From assembly GCF_900110465.1 (NCBI RefSeq), contig NZ_FODV01000005.1, forward strand, positions 62,001 to 126,000: DNA of 64,000 bases. Direction: 5' to 3'. Below, piece by piece: positions 26,441 to 34,657 of this stretch (the stretch's first letter is position 1; each line of letters begins with the position of its first letter). The translations under genes and the position numbers were made by a program. The notes under the pieces are model-generated. The model had not been told where the DNA came from. It did no database searches and worked only from the letters and a program-made list of their open reading frames with translations. This DNA comes from Halogranum amylolyticum. GTDB taxonomy: Archaea; Halobacteriota; Halobacteria; Halobacteriales; Haloferacaceae.

Positions 26441-27855
26441 TCGATCGCGAAGCCGTCCGCGACAACGCGAAGTATCTCCGACAGGTCCGCCCCATCGACC
26501 CCGAGGAGATCGCCGAGTACGTCGAGGGCAACCCCCACCCTGCCGTCGTCAAACAGACGCTCCGTGAGGAGGCGTTCGACCTCGGCCTGCTCGAACGGGA
26601 AGACGGGACGTTCGTCCCTGTCGACGACGACGCGATCGCCGTCCAGCGGTGGGCACCGGAAGCGTTCCCCGACGACTACGGGTTCGCCTTGGAAGATCTG
26701 CTCGTCCGTGAGTACGGCGCGAACTGGCACATGGGTGAGTCGGGCGACGCGCTTCGGGAGTCGATTCGGCGACTGAAGACCGACTACTTCTATCAGAATC
26801 CCGTCGAGTACGACGAGGTGGCTGCACTCGGCTACGCCATCTACCACCTCCCCGACAACTACGCCGTCGTCGGCTACGTCCTCGAAGACCTCGCGAAGAA
26901 GGGACTGCTCCCCCGGAAACTCCGCGTGCTCGACGTCGGTGCGGGGACGGGCGGACCGGCGCTCGGCCTGCACGACTACGTCGGCGACGACGCGCTCGTC
27001 GACTACCACGCGCTCGAACCGAGCGCGAACGCCGACGTGCTCGAACATCTGCTGGAGGAGACGGGGGAGAACTTCCACACGACCGTCCACCGCGAGACGG
27101 CGGAGGCGTTCGACACGAGCCAGTTCGAGGAGTTCGACCTCGTGTTCTTCGGTAACGTGCTCTCGGAACTGGAGGACCCCGAAACAGTGGTCGAAAACTA
27201 CCTCGGCGTCGTCGCCGACGACGGGTCGCTCGTCGCCGTCGAACCGGCCGACCTGAACACGTCGACCGGACTCCGCGAGGTCGAACGCGCCGTCACCGGT
27301 CCGAGGTCGGGCGTCACCGTCTACGCGCCGACGCTGCGTCTCTGGGACGGCGACGAACCGTCGGACCGCGGCTGGTCGTTCGACGTCCGCGACGACCTCG
27401 CGGTGCCGGGGTTCCAGCGTCGCCTCGACGAAGCGGAGGACCGCGACGCCGAGGACGACTCCGGCACGTTCGTCAACGTCGACGTGCAGTTCTCCCACTC
27501 GATCCTCCGCAAGGACGGGCAGCGTCGGTTCGAGATTCGCGCCGACGGGACGCGACACGCCCGGATGGCCGACATGGAGAAACACGTCACCGAACGCATC
27601 GATCTCCTCGCCGTGAAACTGAGCCGCGACCTCTCCGAGGGGGGCAACCAGGTGTTCAAGATCGGCGACGGCAGCGAACAGGTGGAACACTACGCCGTAC
27701 TCACCCGGCAGTCAGTGTTGAACGAGGAGCTACAGTTCGCACCCTACGGCGCGGTGTTGGGCTTCCAGAACGTGCTCTGTCTGTGGAACGACGACGAGGA
27801 GGCGTACAACCTCGTCGTCGATGCGGAAACTGTCGTCGACGTCGTCGCCGCGTGA
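26437..27855 (+). CDS. class I SAM-dependent methyltransferase, possibly Rsm22-like
   Basis: A 472-residue protein. A helical N-terminal region (about 1-150) is followed by the SAM-binding motif LRVLDVGAGTGGPALGLHDY (about 160-180), an acidic loop YHALEPSANADVLEHL, and FDLVFFGNVLSELEDPE as motif IV-like. The C-terminal beta-rich part (EQVEHYAVLTRQSVLNEELQ) resembles Rsm22-type proteins linked to the small ribosomal subunit, but their cysteine cluster is absent. Start ATG 26437 overlaps the tyrA stop, so the two are translated together. Confidence 0.8.
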   Translation: MIDREAVRDNAKYLRQVRPIDPEEIAEYVEGNPHPAVVKQTLREEAFDLGLLEREDGTFVPVDDDAIAVQRWAPEAFPDDYGFALEDLLVREYGANWHMGESGDALRESIRRLKTDYFYQNPVEYDEVAALGYAIYHLPDNYAVVGYVLEDLAKKGLLPRKLRVLDVGAGTGGPALGLHDYVGDDALVDYHALEPSANADVLEHLLEETGENFHTTVHRETAEAFDTSQFEEFDLVFFGNVLSELEDPETVVENYLGVVADDGSLVAVEPADLNTSTGLREVERAVTGPRSGVTVYAPTLRLWDGDEPSDRGWSFDVRDDLAVPGFQRRLDEAEDRDAEDDSGTFVNVDVQFSHSILRKDGQRRFEIRADGTRHARMADMEKHVTERIDLLAVKLSRDLSEGGNQVFKIGDGSEQVEHYAVLTRQSVLNEELQFAPYGAVLGFQNVLCLWNDDEEAYNLVVDAETVVDVVAA

Positions 27856-27998
27856 CTCGGTTCGGGTTGCTCGCTCCGAGTGCCTGCGTCGGCCCTTCGA
27901 GCGGTCGCACCGACCGCTCCAGAGTTTCGGTGAACGGCACGAGAAACGAGAGATGTCCGAAGGGACGGCGACGTGCCCGAGGCGTCGCCGCGTCGCGA

Positions 27999-28160
27999 TC
28001 AGTCGTCTGCGGGGGTCGCTGCGTCGGTCGCTTCGGGTGTTCGGCCTCGTTGCCAGACGTTCGTCACCGAGACGCCGGCCGGCGGTGTGTGGCTGACGTC
28101 TTTCATCGTCTCTGTGGTGTTCTCTTCCGTCATCGTGCAACTCGTTAGCACGGACGACAT
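27999..28160 (-). CDS. small haloarchaeal protein with VSHTPP motif
   Basis: A 53-residue polar protein from ATG 28160; an internal ATG at 28133 would give 44 residues. It contains TTETMKDVSHTPPAGVSVTNVWQRG, a short motif I associate with a family of tiny haloarchaeal proteins of unknown role. A TATA-like CTATATTTCC lies about 20-27 nt before ATG 28160, supporting expression. It is divergent from the SRPBCC gene with a symmetric promoter region between. No membrane segment or metal site is visible. Confidence 0.55.
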   Translation of the reverse strand: MSSVLTSCTMTEENTTETMKDVSHTPPAGVSVTNVWQRGRTPEATDAATPADD

Positions 28161-28175
28161 ATTAACTCTTTCTCG

Positions 28176-28213
28176 AAGGAAATATAGAGGGTTATTACCA
28201 CACATATTTCCTT
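28176..28213. promoter_or_regulatory. symmetric divergent promoter element
   Basis: AAGGAAATAT (28176-28185) and ATATTTCCTT (28204-28213) are perfect 10-bp inverted arms 18 nt apart. The left arm, read on the minus strand, contains the TATA box for the small VSHTPP gene. The right arm lies about 40-48 nt before the GTG of the SRPBCC gene. Confidence 0.55.
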
Positions 28214-28251
28214 AAGGACAGAGTTACACGCCGGCCGCACGACGTTCGGAC

Positions 28252-28674
28252 GTGAGCAGAACCGACGTCTCCCTCCGTCGAACGCCCGACGGTCGCCGTC
28301 TCGAGGTCGCCCGTACCGTCGACGCACCTGCCGACACCGTCTGGGAGGTCCTCATCGACCCCTCCCAGTGGTCCGAGTGGGGGCCGAGCGTCGCCGCCGT
28401 CGACTGCGCGGCCGACCGCATTCGGACCGGGACGACGGGTCGCGTCCGCGTCGCGGGTGTGTGGATCCCGTTCGAGATCGACCGCTGTGACGACGAGAAC
28501 TACCGCTGGACGTGGCGAGTCGCGACGGTTCCGGCGACGGGTCACCGGGTCGACCCGCTCGGCGAGCATCGGTGTCGGGCCGTGTTCGAGGTGCCGCTCC
28601 TCGCCGCCGGGTACGCCGTCGTCTGTGAGCGCGCACTGCGGCGCATCGAACGGTTGGCGACGCGACGAGAGTAG
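28252..28674 (+). CDS. SRPBCC-family (START-like fold) protein
   Basis: A 140-residue single-domain protein with the polyketide-cyclase/SRPBCC pattern: LEVARTVDAPADTVWEVLIDPSQWSEWGPSVAAV at the N-terminus and a long C-terminal helix (AVVCERALRRIERLATRR). This fold makes a hydrophobic ligand cavity; ligand unknown. The start is GTG 28252 after a TA-rich region; no alternative ATG is nearby. Its stop abuts the convergent flavin-reductase gene (28675). Confidence 0.85.
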   Translation: MSRTDVSLRRTPDGRRLEVARTVDAPADTVWEVLIDPSQWSEWGPSVAAVDCAADRIRTGTTGRVRVAGVWIPFEIDRCDDENYRWTWRVATVPATGHRVDPLGEHRCRAVFEVPLLAAGYAVVCERALRRIERLATRRE

Positions 28675-29256
28675 TCAGTCCGGCCGCTCCAGCGAGAACC
28701 GGTCGCGGGTCGTCGCGTAGTAACTGCCGGAGAGACGACCGACGGCGTCGAGTTTCGTCACGTCGAGTTTGCCGTCCACCGTCACCTCGTCGGCGACGTG
28801 AGCGTACACCACCTCGCCGAGCACCATCGTCGACCCGCCGACCTCGACGGCGTCGTAAAGTTCACACTCGAAGGCGACCTTCGCGTCGGCGACGCGTGCG
28901 GCGTCGACGGTCGTCGCCTCCGCCGCCTCGATGTCAGCGTGGTCGAACTCGCTTGCGCCCTCCGGGAGCGTCGCGCTCGTCGCGTTCATCGCCTCGACGA
29001 GGTCCCCGGTGACGACGTTGACGACGAACTGCTCGCTGTCGAGGACGTTCCGCGGCGTGTCCTTCAGATCATCGCCCGTGCCGACCGGCGCGAACATCAC
29101 GACTGGGGGGTCGTAGGCGACGACGTTGAAGAAACTGTACGGCGCGAGGTTGTCGACGCCCTCGGCGCTCCGACTCGACACCCACGCGATGGGGCGCGGG
29201 ACGACGCCGCCGGCGAGCAGTCGGTACGCACCGAACTCGTCGGGACTCCCCTCCAT
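28675..29256 (-). CDS. flavin reductase-like (FMN-binding split-barrel) protein
   Basis: A 193-residue FMN-binding protein of the flavin-reductase-like family. It shows RLLAGGVVPRPIAWVSSRS, NLAPYSFFNVVAYDPPVVMF (the FMN phosphate-binding region) and RNVLDSEQFVVNVV. Such proteins reduce flavins for oxygenases or act as FMN reductases. Its ATG follows directly after the VOC gene stop (29257), so the pair is one operon, probably for breakdown of or response to an aromatic or quinone compound. Confidence 0.87.
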   Translation of the reverse strand: MEGSPDEFGAYRLLAGGVVPRPIAWVSSRSAEGVDNLAPYSFFNVVAYDPPVVMFAPVGTGDDLKDTPRNVLDSEQFVVNVVTGDLVEAMNATSATLPEGASEFDHADIEAAEATTVDAARVADAKVAFECELYDAVEVGGSTMVLGEVVYAHVADEVTVDGKLDVTKLDAVGRLSGSYYATTRDRFSLERPD

Positions 29257-29760
29257 CTACGCGTCTCCTCCGTCGCCCGCGTTCGTCTCCTCGTCTGCGA
29301 ACGGGTCGATCTCCGTCGTCCCCGGTTCGGACTCGTCGACGCCGAACCCCGGCCCCGCCGTCGCGAACTCGAAGACGAGTCCGTCGGGGTCGGTGAAGTA
29401 GATGCTCTTGAAGTAGGTGCGGTCTTTGACGGTCGAGACGCGGACGCCGTGGTCCACCAAGCGTTCGCGCCACTCCCGGAGCCCCTCCTCGTCTTCGACG
29501 CCGAACGCGAAGTGGTGGCTCGCGCCGGGACCGGGTCGGCCGCGGGAGTCGGGATACTCGAAGTAGGTGACGGTCGTCCCCGGCTCGCCCGCCGGTGTCG
29601 ACGAGAAGTAGTAGTGCTTCGTCCCCGGGTCGTCGTAGTTCTGGGTCTGCTTGACGGTGTGCCAGCCGAGGACGTCCTCGTAGAACGCCTGGGTCTCGTC
29701 CATATCGGTGCAGATGTTCGTCACGTGATGCAGGCCGGTGGTCGGTGGTGCGTCGGTCAT
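29257..29760 (-). CDS. VOC-family protein, ring-cleaving dioxygenase-like
   Basis: A 167-residue VOC domain. GLHHVTNICTDMDETQAFYE with His as first metal ligand, TKHYYFSS and TVTYFEYPD follow the MhqO/PcpA-like extradiol dioxygenase pattern. The second module begins HHFAFGVEDEEGLREWRERL and ends IYFTDPDGLVFEFAT with the Glu ligand. The length covers only half of a full two-domain MhqO protein. ATG 29760 is chosen; longer frames read through the promoter. First gene of an operon with the flavin reductase. Confidence 0.85.
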   Translation of the reverse strand: MTDAPPTTGLHHVTNICTDMDETQAFYEDVLGWHTVKQTQNYDDPGTKHYYFSSTPAGEPGTTVTYFEYPDSRGRPGPGASHHFAFGVEDEEGLREWRERLVDHGVRVSTVKDRTYFKSIYFTDPDGLVFEFATAGPGFGVDESEPGTTEIDPFADEETNAGDGGDA

Positions 29761-29811
29761 AAATGGCGTTGAAGTCGTGATCTTAGAGACGTGTCGATGG
29801 CGGCGATTCGG

Positions 29812-29861
29812 TGTCCGATACTGCCCGTTAGGACGCCCACGAATATATCCGTTATCGGACA
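29812..29861 (-). promoter_or_regulatory. inverted-repeat operator around the VOC/flavin-reductase promoter
   Basis: TGTCCGATA (29812-29820) and TATCGGACA (29853-29861) are perfect 9-bp inverted arms. Between them, on the minus strand, lies GGATATATTC, a strong TATA box. A repressor bound to both arms would bracket the promoter of the VOC-flavin reductase operon. Confidence 0.6.
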
Positions 29862-30394
29862 CGAACGTCACCAGGTGACGTCGACGTCAGTCGGTCGGAG
29901 GGGAGTCCTCTGCAGACGAACGGTCGTCGACACGGAAGGCCGTCGACGCGGAGAGTTTCAGTGGCCGAAGCGACACTCTCACCGAGTGTACTCCGGCGTT
30001 TGTTACCCGAATCGGCAATATAGCGTCTTAATATCCACTAGTCCAAAGGATTTTTAACACTATGTCCGGTACGTATCGATGGCGCGACCCGCCCTGTGAA
30101 CCAGCCTGTCATGTGTGAGCCACAACCACCCCGCGGCCGCGCCCACCAGAGAACTTCTCGGCCGGCGTGAGGCGGACACCAGCGTCCGTCCGTGCCGGCT
30201 GATACGATTGTTTTGGAGCGACGGCACTTCGTCCGTCCTGCTCGTCTAGAGTGTCGACACTAGTCTCGACGGCGGCGACGCCGGTTCCGACGGTGTCGGG
30301 GACCGCGACGACGGATGCGTCTCCCCCTTCTGAGCGGTCGGAACCGGAGACTGACGCGGACGGTAGCGATGTTCGAGAGCAACATCAGTCCTGT

Positions 30395-30420
30395 TTGTAG
30401 AAATTTACAACACGTTATAT
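30395..30420 (+). promoter_or_regulatory. promoter and palindrome of the S-layer-like/RND/TrmB operon
   Basis: TTGTA-GAAATT-TACAA (30395-30410) is a palindrome immediately before GTTATAT (30414-30420), a TATA box. Transcription would start near 30445, leaving a leader of about 70 nt before ATG 30518. The palindrome occupies the BRE/activator position and could be the site of the TrmB-type regulator encoded at the operon end. Confidence 0.55.
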
Positions 30421-30517
30421 GGGAGGAAAGACAAGGAGGCGAGTAACGGCCACAGGTGGACTCAGTGGCCACCAATCAGCCCGGGTCCGACACTCCTCGG
30501 TCGCGGGCGGAGCGAAC

Positions 30518-32122
30518 ATGAAGAAGACACAGCTACTCACCATCCTTATCGTCGGTCTCGTACTGGTCCCGACGTCGGCACTCGCCGTCGTCGAGGGGGA
30601 ACCGAATCTGAGCGCCACCGCACCGAACAACCGCGTCGTCGCCGGAGAGGAGGTGGAGTTCACCGTCAACCTCCAGAACGAAGGCGACATCAGCCAGAGT
30701 TCGAACCCGTCGCTCAACAGTCAGGTGACGACGGCGAAGGCGGTCACCGCCGAACTCCGCGAGGAGGGGAGTTTCGGCAACCAGGACCCGCCCATCACGA
30801 TCAAGACGAACAAGCAGGCCATCGGGAGCATCCCCGACGGCCAGTCGGTGCCGGCGACGTTCTCCATCCACGTCGACGAAGACGCCGACCCCGGCAACTA
30901 CAAGATCCCGGTCCGGATCACCTACGCCTACACCGAGTCGTACGACCCGCAGAGCGGCGACTACGACCAGGAGACCGAGCGCCGGACGGTCAACGTGAAC
31001 CTCAACGTCGTCGACAGCGCGCGCTTCGAGATCGAGGAGGCCAGCGGTGACCTCGCCGTCGGTGACAGCGGCCCCGTCTCGGTCAGCATCACGAACACGG
31101 GCAGCGAGACGGCCAGCGACGCCAACGTGGCGGTGACCTCCGAGAACGCCGATCTCACCTTCTCGGAGTCGAACACGGCGTCGAACTACGTCGGCTCGTG
31201 GGAGCCCGGCGAGACGCGGACGCTCACCTACGACGCGACCGTCGCCCCCGGGGCGTCACCGCGGAACTACGCGCTCTCGGCGACGGTGAACTACGAGGAC
31301 GGCGACGGCGCGGCGCAGTCCTCGAAGGCACTCTCGTTCGGGGTGACCCCGCGCGACGAGCAGTCGTTCGCCGTCGAGAACACCGAGAGCACGCTCCGCG
31401 TCGGACAGGAGGGCGTGCTCAGCGGCGAAATCGTCAACGAGGGCGAGACGGCCGTCCGCAACGCCGTCCTCCGCTTCGAGACGGAGAACCCCAACGTCAA
31501 CCCGATCGAGACGGAGTACGCCCTCGGCACCGTCGAAGCGGGCGAGCGGGCGAACTTCAGTTTCGACACGGAGATCTCGGAGTCCGCGACGGCCGGCCCT
31601 CGGCAGTTCACGCTGACCGTCGAGTACCGCAACACCGACGGCGAGTCCCGCACGAGCGACCCGCTCGACGTGCAGGCCGCCGTCGACGGCAAACAGAAGG
31701 AGTTCTCCGTCGAGGGCGTCAACACGACGTTCGCCGCCGGCGACGACGGCGAGATGACGATGACCGTGACGAACAACCGCGCGGAGACGCTGTCGGACAT
31801 CTCCGCGAAGCTGTTCGTCGACGCACCCATCTCCGCCAGCGACGACGAGGCGTTTATCGAGCAGCTCGAACCCGGCGAGAGCGAGACGATCGTCTTCGGA
31901 ACGAGCGTCGGCGGCGACGCCATCGCCAAGACGTACCCCGTCAAACTCGACTTCCGCTACGACACGCCGGACGGTGACACGTTCATCTCCGAGACGTATC
32001 AGGTGCCGGTGACGGTGACCGAAGCCGAAGACGACGGCGGCATCCCGCTGCCGATCGTCGTCGGCGTCGTCGTCTTCGGCCTGCTCGGTGTCGTCGGCTA
32101 CCTCTACAGTCGGAACTCGTAG
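30518..32122 (+). CDS. secreted, membrane-anchored S-layer-like (COG1361/CARDB) protein
   Basis: A 534-residue exported protein. It has an N-terminal signal peptide (MKKTQLLTILIVGLVLVPTSALA), then four or five repeated beta-sandwich domains with the pattern 'xx-V-x-N-x-G-E/D' (for example EVEFTVNLQNEGD, VSVSITNTGSETASD, LSGEIVNEGETAVRNAV, MTMTVTNNRAETLSD), and a C-terminal membrane helix (PIVVGVVVFGLLGVVGYLY). It resembles CARDB/COG1361 proteins paired with RND exporters in archaea. An in-frame ATG at 30419 overlaps the TATA box and is rejected. Its stop is directly followed by the RND gene. Confidence 0.88.
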   Translation: MKKTQLLTILIVGLVLVPTSALAVVEGEPNLSATAPNNRVVAGEEVEFTVNLQNEGDISQSSNPSLNSQVTTAKAVTAELREEGSFGNQDPPITIKTNKQAIGSIPDGQSVPATFSIHVDEDADPGNYKIPVRITYAYTESYDPQSGDYDQETERRTVNVNLNVVDSARFEIEEASGDLAVGDSGPVSVSITNTGSETASDANVAVTSENADLTFSESNTASNYVGSWEPGETRTLTYDATVAPGASPRNYALSATVNYEDGDGAAQSSKALSFGVTPRDEQSFAVENTESTLRVGQEGVLSGEIVNEGETAVRNAVLRFETENPNVNPIETEYALGTVEAGERANFSFDTEISESATAGPRQFTLTVEYRNTDGESRTSDPLDVQAAVDGKQKEFSVEGVNTTFAAGDDGEMTMTVTNNRAETLSDISAKLFVDAPISASDDEAFIEQLEPGESETIVFGTSVGGDAIAKTYPVKLDFRYDTPDGDTFISETYQVPVTVTEAEDDGGIPLPIVVGVVVFGLLGVVGYLYSRNS

Positions 32123-34657
32123 ATGGACTACCAGCGACTCATCGACTGGACCGACGAACGCATCGTCGAGCGCCCCGGGCGGGTCATCGTCGCCTTCCTG
32201 CTCTTGACGAGCGTGTTCGCGGTCGGTCTCGGTAACGTCTCGACGGAGGCCGGCACGGAGCAGTTCGCCTCGGACATCCCGGCGAACGACGCGTTGGAGG
32301 CGATCAACGACGAGTTCGGCTCGTCGTTCGCCGCCGACACCGGCAGTACGCAGCTCATCCAGCGCGGCGACAACGTCCTCGCGAAGGACCAACTGCTGTA
32401 CATGCTCCGCGCGCAGGAACGACTCCAGGAGAAGGAGGACCTCCGCGTGAGCAGCACCTCCAGCGCCGCGAGGATCGTCGCGCAGACGCTCGACCCCGAA
32501 GCGACGACGCTCGAAGGGCAGATCGACGCCGTCGAGCGGGCGACGCCGACACAGATCCGCTCGGCCGTCCGGCAGAACGCCGACAACCCCGGCTTCACCG
32601 GGACGCTGAGCAACGACTTCAACCGCAGATCCGCCTCGGCGTCGGCGACTATCGGCGTCGTCACCCACGAGGTTCCCGGTGCGGGTGGGGGCGGTGGTGC
32701 AGGCCAGAGCGGGTCGAGTCCGCTCACCGACATCCAGCTACAGTCGGAGCGCGTCGTCGACACGGTCGGCGGCGACATCACCGTCTTCGGCAGCGGCATC
32801 ACCGCCGCCGAGTTCAGCAACGTCATCACCGACTCGCTGCTCATCGTCACGCCCGCGGCCGTGCTGTTCATCATCTTCTTCCTCGTCGTCGCCTACCGCG
32901 ACCTGCTCGACCTGCTGCTCGGGTCGTTCGCGCTGCTGATGGCGATCGTCTGGACCTTCGGGTTCCTCGGACTGGCGGGCATCCCGTTCAGTCAGATGAT
33001 GATCGCGGTCCCGCCGTTGCTGCTCGCAGTGGGTATCGACTTCGGTATCCACGCCGTCAACCGCTACCGCGAGGACCGACAGGACGGTCTCGGCATCGAC
33101 GAGGCGATGACCGAGGCGACCGACCAGCTGCTGGTCGCGTTCTTCATCGTGACGGGGACGACGGTCATCGGCTTCCTCTCGAACCTCGCGAGCGACCTCC
33201 CCCCGATTCGGGACTTCGGTATCGTCGCGGCGGTGGGGATCGTCTTCACCTTCCTCATCTTCGGGGTGTTCCTCCCGGCGGCGAAAGTGTGGCTCGACCG
33301 CAAGGCGGAGGCCTACCCGCTGCCGGTGTTCAGCCAGTCGCCGCTCGGCGCGGAGGGGTCGCGCCTCGGCGAGGTGCTCCGCGGCGGCGTCGTCGTCGCG
33401 AAGTACACTCCCGTGCTGTTTCTCGTGCTCGCGCTCGTCGCTAGCGCCGGTGCCGGCTGGTACGCCACCGACGTCGACACGACGTTCACGCAGGAGGACT
33501 TCCTCCCGCCCGAGGAGGTGCCGGGCTACCTGCAGCAACTCCCCGAACCGTTCGCGCCGAGCGACTACTCGGTCGTCGCGACGCTGAACTTCCTCGAAGA
33601 GAAGTTCCAGACCACTCAAGGGGGGTCGGTGACGGTGTACTACGAGACACGGATGGAACGCGACACCGCCCTCGAGGAGATCCATCGAGCGGGCGAGGAT
33701 CCACCAGAGTCGTTCGTCAGCGAGGATCGCCGTGCGGACTCCGAGAGCATCGTCACCGTCGTCCAGTCGCAGGCCGAACGCGACCCCGAGTTCCGTCGCC
33801 TCGTCCAGCGGAACGACCGTAACGGCAACGGCGTCCCCGACGATAACCTCGGGAAGGTGTACGACCGCCTGCTGGAGTCGCCGGCCCGCGATCAGGCGCT
33901 GAACTACCTGGCCGAGGACCGCCGGAGCACGCGCGTCGTCTACTCGGTGTCCGCGGACGCCTCGCAGTCCGAGGTGACCGAGGACGGCCGGATGGTCGCA
34001 GACCGGTTCCGCGGCGGTGCCGTCGCCACCGGTAACACCGTCGTGTTCAAGGCCGTCTCGGACCTCATCTTCGAGTCGGCGGTCACCAGCCTCGCGCTCG
34101 CGCTCGGCGCGACGGTGGTGTTCCTCATCGTCATCTACTGGATACTGGAGGGGCTGCCGTCGCTCGGCGTGGTCAACACGCTGCCCATCGCCGTCGCCGT
34201 CGCGTTCGTCGCGGGAACGATGCGCCTGCTGGGCATCTCGTTCAACGCCTTCACCGCGACCATCCTCTCGCTCACCATCGGGCTGGGGATCGACTACTCG
34301 GTCCACGTCGTCCACCGGTTCACCGACGAGCGCCGCGAACACGATCTCTTCACCGCGCTCGACCGGACCGTCCGCGGGACGGGCGGTGCGCTCGCCGGCA
34401 GCATGCTGACGACGACGTTCGGGATCGGCGTGCTCGTGCTCTCGCTTCTGAGCGTGCTCGGCCAGTTCGGCGTGTTGACGGCGCTGAGTATCGTCTACTC
34501 CTTCGTGGCGTCGCTGTTCGTCCTCCCCTCGGCGCTCGTCGTCTGGGACCGCTTCGCCAACGACGACCCGAGCGTCCCGATGGGCTACCCGAACGAGTCG
34601 CCCACCGACGACCCGACGGCCGGACGGACGGTCGCCACCGACGGAGGGAGCGAATGA
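32123..34657 (+). CDS. RND-superfamily (MMPL-type) transporter
   Basis: An 844-residue membrane protein with two halves. Each has a first helix, a large extracellular domain and a five-helix block. The first core has LLLAVGIDFGIHAVNRYRED and the second ILSLTIGLGIDYSVHVVHRF, the conserved GxDYxxH region of MMPL/SecDF-like RND proteins. The substrate may be a lipid, isoprenoid or hydrophobic compound, by family analogy only. The ATG follows the stop of the S-layer-like gene with no gap and the end overlaps the TrmB gene, so the three form a transport/regulation operon. Confidence 0.9.
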   Translation: MDYQRLIDWTDERIVERPGRVIVAFLLLTSVFAVGLGNVSTEAGTEQFASDIPANDALEAINDEFGSSFAADTGSTQLIQRGDNVLAKDQLLYMLRAQERLQEKEDLRVSSTSSAARIVAQTLDPEATTLEGQIDAVERATPTQIRSAVRQNADNPGFTGTLSNDFNRRSASASATIGVVTHEVPGAGGGGGAGQSGSSPLTDIQLQSERVVDTVGGDITVFGSGITAAEFSNVITDSLLIVTPAAVLFIIFFLVVAYRDLLDLLLGSFALLMAIVWTFGFLGLAGIPFSQMMIAVPPLLLAVGIDFGIHAVNRYREDRQDGLGIDEAMTEATDQLLVAFFIVTGTTVIGFLSNLASDLPPIRDFGIVAAVGIVFTFLIFGVFLPAAKVWLDRKAEAYPLPVFSQSPLGAEGSRLGEVLRGGVVVAKYTPVLFLVLALVASAGAGWYATDVDTTFTQEDFLPPEEVPGYLQQLPEPFAPSDYSVVATLNFLEEKFQTTQGGSVTVYYETRMERDTALEEIHRAGEDPPESFVSEDRRADSESIVTVVQSQAERDPEFRRLVQRNDRNGNGVPDDNLGKVYDRLLESPARDQALNYLAEDRRSTRVVYSVSADASQSEVTEDGRMVADRFRGGAVATGNTVVFKAVSDLIFESAVTSLALALGATVVFLIVIYWILEGLPSLGVVNTLPIAVAVAFVAGTMRLLGISFNAFTATILSLTIGLGIDYSVHVVHRFTDERREHDLFTALDRTVRGTGGALAGSMLTTTFGIGVLVLSLLSVLGQFGVLTALSIVYSFVASLFVLPSALVVWDRFANDDPSVPMGYPNESPTDDPTAGRTVATDGGSE

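Larger units (their letters stand above)
29761..30517. other. 757-bp intergenic region with promoters on both sides
   Basis: No gene is supported here. On the left it holds the VOC operon promoter (inverted repeat 29812-29861), and on the right the promoter of the S-layer-like operon (30395-30420). In the middle, GGATTTTTAACAC at about 30048-30060 looks like a plus-strand TATA element with no ORF longer than 18 codons behind it, so an untranslated RNA is possible. I could not match the following 200 nt to SRP RNA, RNase P RNA or a tRNA. Confidence 0.4.

Noticed and set aside
30060..30400. Considered whether this spacer holds SRP RNA, RNase P RNA or a tRNA
   Set aside because: No conserved domain words such as the SRP helix-8 motif, and no cloverleaf with CCA-adjacent acceptor could be drawn.
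30419..30517. Earlier in-frame ATG for the S-layer-like gene
   Set aside because: It overlaps the TATA box and would hide the signal peptide behind 33 Arg/Gly-rich residues; ATG 30518 directly starts a signal peptide.
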